Assembly (NCBI GenBank): GCA_031289095.1 | Contig: JAITQD010000056.1 | Location: 1-32,588, forward strand | From: Azoarcus sp. | GTDB lineage: Bacteria > Pseudomonadota > Gammaproteobacteria > Burkholderiales > Rhodocyclaceae | DNA: 32,588 bases | Direction of reading: 5' to 3' | Shown here: positions 24,139 through 31,305 of the stretch, piece after piece | How positions within the stretch are numbered: position 1 is the first letter of the stretch | How the letters are laid out: the number at the start of each line of letters is the position of its first letter | The notes under the pieces: generated by a model | What the model was told of the DNA's origin: nothing | The model's database searches: none | Seen by the model: only the letters and a program-made list of their open reading frames with translations | Program-made: the position numbers and the translations under genes

Positions 24139-25671
24139 TCAGCCGACGATGACCGGGATTTTTCCGATTTTCGCCTGCCATTCCTTCGGCCCCGTCTGGT
24201 GCACGCTGACGCCGGTGGAATCGACCGCCACCGTCACCGGCATGTCTTCGACGGTGAATTCGTAGATCGCTTCCATGCCGAGATCGGCGAAGGCGGCGAC
24301 CCTGGAGGCCTTGATGGCCTTGGAGACGAGATAGGCCGCGCCGCCCACCGCCATCAGGTAAGCCGATTTGTTGTCGCGGATGGCCTCGATGGCCGCCGGG
24401 CCGCGCTCGGACTTGCCGACCATGGCGATCAGGCCGGTCTTTTCCAGCATGGTGCGGGTGAATTTGTCCATCCGCGTCGCCGTGGTCGGGCCGGCGGGGC
24501 CGACCACCTCATCGCGCACCGGGTCTACGGGGCCGACGTAGTAGATGACCCGGTTGGTGAAATCGACCGGCAGTTTTTCGCCCCTGGCGAGCATGTCCTG
24601 TATGCGTTTGTGGGCGGCGTCCCGGCCTGTGAGCATTTTGCCGTTCAGGAGCAGGGACTGGCCGGGTTTCCATGCAGCGACTTCTTCTTGGGTCAAGGTG
24701 TCGAGCTTGACCCGTGTTGCCGCCTGAGTGTCGGGCTTCCAGGTGACTTGCGGCCAGTCTTCGAGCCGGGGCGGCTTGAGCACGGCGGGGCCGGAACCGT
24801 CGAGGTGAAAATGTACGTGACGGGTGGCGGCGCAGTTGGGGATCATTGCCACAGGCTTGGATGCGGCGTGCGTCGGGTAGTCGAGCACCTTTACGTCGAC
24901 CACGGTGGTCAGCCCGCCGAGACCCTGAGCGCCAATGCCGAGGGCATTGACCTTTTCCATCAGTTCGAGCCGTAGTTCCTCGGTGCGGGTGAGCGTCGCG
25001 CCGGTTGCGGCCTTGTCGCGCAGCAGGTGGATGTCGACCGGGGCCATCAGTGATTCCTTGGCGAGCAGCACGGCCTTTTCCGGCGTGCCGCCGATGCCGA
25101 TGCCGAGAATGCCCGGCGGACACCAGCCCGCGCCCATCGCCGGCACGGTTTTCAGCACCCAGTCGACGATGTCGTCGGACGGGTTGAGCATCGCCACCTT
25201 GGTTTTATTTTCGGAGCCGCCGCCCTTGGCCGCACAGGTTACTTCCACGCTGTCGCCGGAAACGATCTCGTAATGCACGACCGCCGGGGTGTTGTCGCGG
25301 CTGTTCTGGCGCTTGCCCGCCGGATCGAGCAGCACCGAGGCGCGCAGTTTGTTTTCCGGATTCAGATAGGCGCGGCGTACGCCCTCGTCGATCATCTCCT
25401 GCACGCTGCGTTTGGCTTGCCATTGCACGCTCATGCCCACCTTGAGAAAGACCACGGCAATGCCGGTGTCCTGGCAGATCGGACGATGGCCTTCCGCGCT
25501 CATGCGCGAGTTGGTGAGAATCTGCGCAATGGCGTCTCTGGCGGCGGGGTTTTGCTCGCGCTCCCAGGCTGCGCCGAGTGCCTGGATGAAATCGACGGGG
25601 TGGTAGTAGCTGATGAACTGGAAGGCATCGGCGATGGATTGAATCAGGTCTTCTTCGCGGATTACGGTCAT
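24139..25671 (-). CDS. fumA: Fumarate hydratase, class I (4Fe-4S)
   Basis: This 510-residue enzyme interconverts fumarate and malate in the citric acid cycle. The three cluster cysteines are visible in RPICQDTG (Cys66), GAGWCPPG and IPNCAATRH. The N-terminal alpha domain and the C-terminal beta domain (from about 345, with GKMLTGRDAAHKRI and VGPAGPTTATRMD) are fused in one chain, as in E. coli FumA/FumB. The ribosome site AGAGGAG is strong. It lies downstream of corA with a 98-base gap that contains two hairpins. The class I enzyme is oxygen-sensitive, so a class II copy may exist elsewhere. Confidence 0.96.
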   Translation of the reverse strand: MTVIREEDLIQSIADAFQFISYYHPVDFIQALGAAWEREQNPAARDAIAQILTNSRMSAEGHRPICQDTGIAVVFLKVGMSVQWQAKRSVQEMIDEGVRRAYLNPENKLRASVLLDPAGKRQNSRDNTPAVVHYEIVSGDSVEVTCAAKGGGSENKTKVAMLNPSDDIVDWVLKTVPAMGAGWCPPGILGIGIGGTPEKAVLLAKESLMAPVDIHLLRDKAATGATLTRTEELRLELMEKVNALGIGAQGLGGLTTVVDVKVLDYPTHAASKPVAMIPNCAATRHVHFHLDGSGPAVLKPPRLEDWPQVTWKPDTQAATRVKLDTLTQEEVAAWKPGQSLLLNGKMLTGRDAAHKRIQDMLARGEKLPVDFTNRVIYYVGPVDPVRDEVVGPAGPTTATRMDKFTRTMLEKTGLIAMVGKSERGPAAIEAIRDNKSAYLMAVGGAAYLVSKAIKASRVAAFADLGMEAIYEFTVEDMPVTVAVDSTGVSVHQTGPKEWQAKIGKIPVIVG

Positions 25672-25706
25672 GGTGTCTCCTCTTTGTTGGGTGTGGTGAT
25701 CTGTAG

Positions 25707-25725
25707 GGGCGCGCTGCGCGCGCCC
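25707..25725. repeat. GC palindrome upstream of the fumarase gene
   Basis: GGGCGCGC-TGC-GCGCGCCC is a perfect 8-bp stem with a 3-base loop in the gap between corA and the fumarase gene. It resembles dispersed intergenic palindromes of GC-rich proteobacteria. A second stem (CGAAGG / CCTTCG, 25745-25764) follows the corA stop. Confidence 0.45.
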
Positions 25726-25769
25726 TCTTTGCCGGGGTGGCGATCGAAGGCGATTCTACCTTCGCCGCC

Positions 25770-26816
25770 TCACAACCACCGCGCTCTGCGGAACCGCCAG
25801 TAGAGCACCCCGGCGGCGGCGACGATGAGACCGATCGCGGCGGGGTAGCCATATTCCCATTTCAGTTCCGGCATGTGCTCGAAGTTCATTCCCCAGACGC
25901 CGGCCAGCGCGGTGACGATGGCAAAAATTCCCGCCCAGGCGGCGAGGCGCTTGTTGATTTCGGCCTGATCGCTGGCGACGAGTGCGAGGTTGACTTGAAT
26001 TGCGGTGGTGGTGGCGTCGCGCATGCTGTCCAGCGCGGCGTTGAGGCGGAGCAGGTGGTCGTAGATGTCGCGGAAATAGTGGCGGCTTTTTTCGCACACT
26101 TCGGGCACACGACCGCTGTGCAGGCGTCCGGCGGCTTCCATCAGGGGCGTTACCGCGTGCTTGAGCACGGTGGCGCGGCGCTTGAGGCGGTACAGGCGGC
26201 GAATGCCGTTGCTGGCGTTCAGGGCACCGCCGTGGGCGAAAATGCGCTCCTCTATGTGCTCGATGGCGGTTTCGAGCTTTTCGATTAGCGGAAAGTAGCT
26301 GTCGACCACCGTGTCCATGAGGGTGTAGAACACGTAACCGGGGCCGCGCGCGAGATTCTTCGGCTCGCGCTCGCAGTGGACGCGCACGCCGAACAAATCC
26401 TGGCGAAAGTCGTTCTGGATGGAGACGATGTAACGGGGGCCAGCGAAAACGTGCATCTCGCCGACGTGCAGCCGGTGTTCCTTGCCTTCCTTGTCCTTGC
26501 CGCCCGTCTTATCCGGATCTGTCTTTCCCGGCGTTGTTTTTTCTGGCGTTTCCCGTTCCTCGACCAGGTGCATGACTGCGAAAAGTTCGTTGTCGTATTC
26601 TTCGATCTTGGGGCGCTGGTGGCCGTGGTTGGCGTCCTCGACCGCCAGTTCGTGCAAGTTGAAGACGCTCTGCATCTGCGCCAGTTCTTCGCCGGTTGCG
26701 TTGCGCAGGGCCACCCAGATGAAGCAGCCAGGTTGCTCCAGGTAGCTGGCGATGCCGGTGAGTTCGACGTCGGCGAGCTTGATGCCGTTGTGGTAGGCGA
26801 TGCAGTGCAGGAACAT
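25770..26816 (-). CDS. corA: CorA-family magnesium/divalent cation transporter
   Basis: The 348-residue protein has a soluble N-terminal domain, a long helix, and two C-terminal membrane helices separated by the signature GMNFEHMPEL (309-318), whose GMN forms the selectivity filter. It should be a homopentameric inner-membrane channel for Mg2+ (and Co2+/Ni2+). An unusual charged loop rich in Lys, Thr, Asp and Gly (about residues 88-112, after VEERE) is inserted in the N-terminal domain and looks like a flexible linker. It begins 25 bases after mfd, so it may be cotranscribed with it. Confidence 0.94.
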   Translation of the reverse strand: MFLHCIAYHNGIKLADVELTGIASYLEQPGCFIWVALRNATGEELAQMQSVFNLHELAVEDANHGHQRPKIEEYDNELFAVMHLVEERETPEKTTPGKTDPDKTGGKDKEGKEHRLHVGEMHVFAGPRYIVSIQNDFRQDLFGVRVHCEREPKNLARGPGYVFYTLMDTVVDSYFPLIEKLETAIEHIEERIFAHGGALNASNGIRRLYRLKRRATVLKHAVTPLMEAAGRLHSGRVPEVCEKSRHYFRDIYDHLLRLNAALDSMRDATTTAIQVNLALVASDQAEINKRLAAWAGIFAIVTALAGVWGMNFEHMPELKWEYGYPAAIGLIVAAAGVLYWRFRRARWL

Positions 26817-26841
26817 GGCTGTTTCTCTCGTTTCGCAAGTT

Positions 26842-29800
26842 TCAGGTTTGCACCGCCGCCAGCAGCTTTTTGACCCCTTCCACCCGTTGCCGCAGTTCCG
26901 GTAGGGCGATTTTCTGGATCAGGCGATCCGGCCCGGCCATGCGGGTGTTTTTGTCCTTCTGGATGAGAAAGATCACTTTCACCGGGTCGATGGGGGCGTT
27001 CTTGCCGAACTGGATGGCAATCTGTCCGGTGGAGGCGTCGAGCTTGGCGATGTCCCACGGGCGCAGGAGCAGGCGCAAGCGGTGGGTTTCGATCAGGGCC
27101 TGGGTCTGCGGGGGCAGGTCGCCGAAGCGGTCGACGAGTTCTTCGCGCAGGGCGATGAGCTCGTCTTCGCTGTCGCAGTTCGCCAGCCGTTTGTAGAGGG
27201 TGAGGCGTTCCTGCACGTCGGAACAGTAATCGGTGGGCAGCAGCGCCGGGGTGTGGAGATTGATTTCGGAGACGGTCTCCAGCGGGCCGGAAAGGTCGGG
27301 TTCCTTGCCCGCTTGCAGGTCGCGCACGGCGCGCTTGAGCATTTCGCTGTAGAGCGAAAAGCCGACCTGGGCAATTTCGCCCGATTGCTGGTCGCCCAGC
27401 ACTTCGCCTGCGCCGCGGATTTCGAGGTCGTGCATGGCGAGGTAGAAGCCGGAACCGAGTTCTTCCATCATTGATATTGCCTCAAGCCGTTTTTGCGCCT
27501 GTGCCGTGGGTTTGGCGTCTGCGTCGGTGAGGAGGTAGGCGTAGGCCTGGTGGTGGCTGCGCCCGACCCGGCCCCGCAACTGGTGCAGTTGTGCGAGGCC
27601 GAAGCGGTCGGCGCGGTTGATGATGATGGTGTTGGCGGAAGGGATGTCGATACCGGTTTCGATGATCGTCGTGCACAGAAGCAGGTTGGCGCGCTGCTGG
27701 GTAAAGTCGCGCATCACACGTTCGAGTTCGCGCTCGGGCAACTGGCCGTGGCCGACGGCGATGCGCGCTTCGGGCAGCAGTTCTTCCAGTTCGCGGCGTT
27801 TGCTGTCGATGGTGTCGACTTCGTTGTGGAGGAAGTACACTTGCCCGCCGCGCTTGAATTCGCGCAGTACGGCTTCGCGCACGATGCCTTTATTCGCTTT
27901 TTGCACAAAGGTTTTGATCGCCAGCCGTTTTTGCGGCGCGGTGGCGATGACCGAGAATTCGCGCAGTCCTTCCATCGCCATGCCCAGGGTGCGCGGGATT
28001 GGGGTCGCAGTGAGGGTGAGAATGTCGACTTCGCTGCGCAACTTTTTCAGCACTTCTTTCTGGCGCACGCCGAAACGGTGTTCTTCATCGACGATTGCCA
28101 GTCCCAGGCGCTTGAACTGTACATCCTTTTGCAGAAGGCGATGGGTGCCGATGATGATGTCGATTTTGCCTTCGGCCAATTGCATCAGCGCGTCGGTCTG
28201 TTCTTTTGCCGATTTGAAGCGCGAGAGTTCGGCGATTTTCACCGGCCAGTCGGCGTAGCGGTCGGCGAAGGTCTGGTTGTGCTGTTCGGCAAGCAGGGTG
28301 GTCGGACACAGCACTGCGACCTGATAACCGTCCTGCACCGCGACGAAGGCGGCCCGCAGCGCCACTTCAGTCTTGCCAAAGCCGACATCGCCGCATACGA
28401 GCCGATCCATGGGGCGGCCCGATTTCATGTCGGCCACCACGGCGTCGATGGCGGCTTGCTGGTCGGGCGTGGTCTCGAAGCCGAAGCCTTCGGCGAAGGC
28501 TTCCAGGTCGTGCGTCTTGAAGTCGAAGCGGTGTCCGGCGCGTGCGGCGCGCGCGGCGTAGAGGGCGAGCAGTTCGGCGGCGGTGTCGCGCACCTGCATC
28601 GCGGCTTTTTTGCGCGCTTTTTCCCATTGCCCGGAGCCGAGGCGGTGCAGGCCGACTGCTTCGGGGTCGGCCCCGGCGTAGCGGGTAATGACGTGCAACT
28701 GGGAAACCGGCACGTAGAGCTTGTCGCCGCCGTTGTATTCGAGGTGCAGGAATTCCGCCTCGCCTGCGCCCAGATCCATGTGCACAAGGCCGAGATAACG
28801 CCCGATGCCGTGCGAGGCGTGCACGACCGGGTCGCCGATTTTCAGCTCGGAGAGGTCGCGCAGCCAGCCTTCCATCGTCGCCGCCTTGCGCGTGTCGCGG
28901 CGGCTGCGGTTGCGCGCGGTGGCGGCGTAAAGCTCGGTTTCGGTGACGATGGCGAGCTTTGCGTCCGGCAGGATGAAGCCGGCAGCGAGTGGCGCGGCGG
29001 CGAGCGCGAAAACCGGCCCCTCGGCGGCGAAGGCGGCAAAATCGGCACAGGATTGCGGCTTTTCACCGTATTCGGCGAGGAATTCCGCCATTGTTTCGCG
29101 CCGTCCTGGCGAGTCGGCGAGCAGCAGGATGCGGCCCGCGAAACCGGCGCGGAAGGCTTTGAAACGGGAGAGCGGGTCGTCGGCCTTGCGGTCGACGGCG
29201 AGTGGGGGCAGGGGGAGGGCGGCGGCGTTTTCAGGCGAAGATGCGTGGCGTGGAGGCCATTTGCCGGATGATGATTCGCGGTGCAAAGCGCCGGATGTGC
29301 TGGATTCCTGGGCTGTACCTTGATCCGCTGCGCCGAGCGTCAGGCGGGGACGGTCGCGCAGCGCGCCGAAAAAATCCTCGTCGCGCAGAAAGAGCGCTTC
29401 GGGCGCGAGGATGGGACGGCTGCGGTCGCCGTGCAGCAGGTCGTGGCGCGAGCGGGTATCGCGCCAGAATTCGTCGATCGCGCCGGGTACGTCCCCGTGC
29501 AGCAGCACTGGGGAAGCCGGGGGCAGGTAGTCGAAAATCGTCGCCGTCCGGTCGAAAAAAAGCGGCAGGTAGTATTCGATCCCCGCCGGGGCGATGCTGT
29601 TGGAGACGTCCTTGTAGATCGCCGCCCGGCTCGGATCGCCCTCGAAGGTCTCGCGGAAACGGCCCCGGAATTTCGTGCGTCCGGCGTCGTCGAACGGGAA
29701 TTCGTGCGCGGGGAGCAGGCGAATTTCCCTCGTCGGGTAGACCGTGCGCTGGGTGTCGGGGTCGAAGGTCTTGATGCTTTCGATGCGGTCGTCGAAAAGG

Positions 29801-30468
29801 TCGATCCGGAACGGCAGCGTCGCGCCCATCGGGTACAGGTCGACCAGCCCGCCCCGTACCGCGAATTCGCCTGGACTGACGACCTGGGTGACGCAGCTGT
29901 AGCCGCCCGTCGCCAGTTGGACGCGCAGCCGCCCGACGTCGAGCGCCTCGCCTTGCTGGAGAAAAAAGGTGTAGGCGGCGAGGAAGGCTGGCGGCGCCAT
30001 GCGGTAGAGCGCGGTGCTCGCCGGGGCGAGTACCACGTCGGCTTCGCCGCGGGCGATGGCGTGCAGTGTCGACAGGCGTTCGGAAATCAGATCCTGATGC
30101 GGCGAAAAGCTGTCGTAGGGGAGCGTTTCCCAGTCGGGCAGCAGGTACACGCGCAGTTGCGGCGCGAACCAGCGGATTTCCTCCATGAACCGCTGCGCCT
30201 CGAATGGATGCGCGGTAATCGCCGTCAACATCTGTCCGCGTGAGGCAAGTTCCGCGATTGCCAGCGCGTCGCCCGATCCCGCCAGCGCTGGCAGGGCGAG
30301 ACGTGCGCCGGGTTGGGGCAGGGTCAGTGTGGTGAGTGCGGGCAGTAAATCCTTCTTCGTTCTCGCACTCCCCCCGGCGAGGGAATCTTCAAAAGTTCCC
30401 GTTTCCGATGGGCGTGGCGCAAAGCGCCGAAGGGAGTGGTCAGGGGGAGAGGAAGGGAGGCGGGACAT
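26842..30468 (-). CDS. mfd: Mfd, transcription-repair coupling factor
   Basis: The 1208-residue protein removes stalled RNA polymerase and recruits UvrA. It shows the UvrB-like N-terminal module (LLPDWETLPYDSFSPHQD), the RNA polymerase-interacting domain (IGDPVVHASHGIGRYLGL), the helicase motifs GDVGFGKT and DEEHRFG, the TRG motif region (HQLRGRVGRSHHQAYAYLL) and the C-terminal UvrA-masking domain. It is about 60 residues longer than the E. coli protein because of two in-frame insertions: one right after the start (about residues 5-42) and one of about 30 residues before the PLPPLAVD segment. The start at 30468 is the only ATG before the conserved part and has no clear ribosome site; a TATAAT box lies 28 bases upstream. 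Confidence 0.96.
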   Translation of the reverse strand: MSRLPSSPPDHSLRRFAPRPSETGTFEDSLAGGSARTKKDLLPALTTLTLPQPGARLALPALAGSGDALAIAELASRGQMLTAITAHPFEAQRFMEEIRWFAPQLRVYLLPDWETLPYDSFSPHQDLISERLSTLHAIARGEADVVLAPASTALYRMAPPAFLAAYTFFLQQGEALDVGRLRVQLATGGYSCVTQVVSPGEFAVRGGLVDLYPMGATLPFRIDLFDDRIESIKTFDPDTQRTVYPTREIRLLPAHEFPFDDAGRTKFRGRFRETFEGDPSRAAIYKDVSNSIAPAGIEYYLPLFFDRTATIFDYLPPASPVLLHGDVPGAIDEFWRDTRSRHDLLHGDRSRPILAPEALFLRDEDFFGALRDRPRLTLGAADQGTAQESSTSGALHRESSSGKWPPRHASSPENAAALPLPPLAVDRKADDPLSRFKAFRAGFAGRILLLADSPGRRETMAEFLAEYGEKPQSCADFAAFAAEGPVFALAAAPLAAGFILPDAKLAIVTETELYAATARNRSRRDTRKAATMEGWLRDLSELKIGDPVVHASHGIGRYLGLVHMDLGAGEAEFLHLEYNGGDKLYVPVSQLHVITRYAGADPEAVGLHRLGSGQWEKARKKAAMQVRDTAAELLALYAARAARAGHRFDFKTHDLEAFAEGFGFETTPDQQAAIDAVVADMKSGRPMDRLVCGDVGFGKTEVALRAAFVAVQDGYQVAVLCPTTLLAEQHNQTFADRYADWPVKIAELSRFKSAKEQTDALMQLAEGKIDIIIGTHRLLQKDVQFKRLGLAIVDEEHRFGVRQKEVLKKLRSEVDILTLTATPIPRTLGMAMEGLREFSVIATAPQKRLAIKTFVQKANKGIVREAVLREFKRGGQVYFLHNEVDTIDSKRRELEELLPEARIAVGHGQLPERELERVMRDFTQQRANLLLCTTIIETGIDIPSANTIIINRADRFGLAQLHQLRGRVGRSHHQAYAYLLTDADAKPTAQAQKRLEAISMMEELGSGFYLAMHDLEIRGAGEVLGDQQSGEIAQVGFSLYSEMLKRAVRDLQAGKEPDLSGPLETVSEINLHTPALLPTDYCSDVQERLTLYKRLANCDSEDELIALREELVDRFGDLPPQTQALIETHRLRLLLRPWDIAKLDASTGQIAIQFGKNAPIDPVKVIFLIQKDKNTRMAGPDRLIQKIALPELRQRVEGVKKLLAAVQT
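30366..30438. repeat. Palindromic in-frame insertion in the 5' end of mfd
   Basis: The ends CACTCCCCCCGGCG (30366-30379) and CGCCGAAGGGAGTG (30425-30438) are inverted copies matching at 12 of 14 positions. Inside lie two smaller palindromes, GGGAA...TTCCC (30381-30400) and GGCGC-AAA-GCGCC (30416-30428). The element is read through in the mfd frame and encodes a Ser/Pro/Arg-rich segment absent from E. coli Mfd. Confidence 0.6.
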
Positions 30469-30495
30469 CGCGGCGGCACAATGGCAAAGACCGCG

Positions 30496-30501
30496 ATTAT
30501 A
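30496..30501 (-). promoter_or_regulatory. Candidate -10 box for mfd
   Basis: A perfect TATAAT on the minus strand (30501-30496) would start transcription about 20 bases before the mfd ATG. No convincing -35 box is seen. Confidence 0.4.
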
Positions 30502-30693
30502 GGCGATGGACTGCGGCAGGTATTCGCGCCGCTCGCCTCCGGAAAGCGGCGTTCCGGATCGGCGCCTCAACCGTATGAACGCCTGTCGTCAATGAGTTGC
30601 TGTTTTTCTGGTTTTTTCAGGCGTGAGTGTCAATTATTTGTCTTGTTGCACCGGCTTTATTTCACGATACTCGGCCATAAACAGAAAGGGGTG

Positions 30694-31218
30694 TCAATTG
30701 TCGAACTCAGCCAATGTAAAAATGCGGAGTCCCAGCTTTTCCAGACGCTCATGACCTCCCAGGTTGGGGAGATTTACGATGAACGCGCATTCGGTGACGA
30801 TGCCGCCGGCCTTGCGCAGCAGGCTGCATGCGGCTGCGGCGGAGCCACCGGTGGCGAGGATGTCATCGACGAGCAGGATGTGGTCGCCTGCGGTAATGGC
30901 GTCGGTGTGGATTTCGAGGCGATCCTGTCCGTATTCCGATTCGTAGTCGTGGCCGATGGTTTTGGCGGGAAGTTTGCCTGCTTTACGAATGGGTACGAAA
31001 CCGGCGCCTATTGCATAGGCAAGAGGGGAACCCACGATGAAACCGCGCGCCTCTATGGCAGCCACCTTCTGGATTTTCTTGCCGCGGTAGTGGTTTATCA
31101 GTTTGTGAATGGCAATCCGAAAACCGGTGGTGTCCTTGAGGAGCGTCGTGATGTCGCGGAATATGACGCCCGGTTTCGGGAAGTCGGCAATGCTGCGGAT
31201 GCGGGATTTGATCGGCAT
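30694..31218 (-). CDS. apt: Adenine phosphoribosyltransferase
   Basis: This 174-residue enzyme makes AMP from adenine and PRPP in purine salvage. It has the N-terminal SIADFPKPGVIFRDIT, the substrate loop EARGFIVGSPLAYAIGAGF, and the PRPP-binding motif ILLVDDILATGG. Length and order match E. coli Apt. An alternative ATG 33 bases upstream (31251) would add a Pro-rich tail; the start at 31218 gives the usual length, but neither has a clear ribosome site. A 225-base gap separates it from mfd downstream. Confidence 0.95.
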   Translation of the reverse strand: MPIKSRIRSIADFPKPGVIFRDITTLLKDTTGFRIAIHKLINHYRGKKIQKVAAIEARGFIVGSPLAYAIGAGFVPIRKAGKLPAKTIGHDYESEYGQDRLEIHTDAITAGDHILLVDDILATGGSAAAACSLLRKAGGIVTECAFIVNLPNLGGHERLEKLGLRIFTLAEFDN

Positions 31219-31288
31219 GGGGGGGTAAGGTGTGGTTCGTTGGGATGGCATGAGTATATTCCGAAACGGCATGGCAGGGGCCATGGCA

Positions 31289-31294
31289 TACAAT
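31289..31294 (+). promoter_or_regulatory. Candidate -10 box for the DUF4011-type gene
   Basis: TACAAT on the plus strand would place the transcription start near 31301. That is only 5 bases before the ATG at 31306 but about 35 bases before the alternative GTG at 31336. No -35 box is evident. Confidence 0.3.
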
Positions 31295-31305
31295 CATGAT
31301 TTTCC

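Noticed and set aside
27493-29271. 592-codon plus-strand frame opposite mfd
   Set aside because: Antisense shadow of the helicase part of Mfd with no motif of its own.
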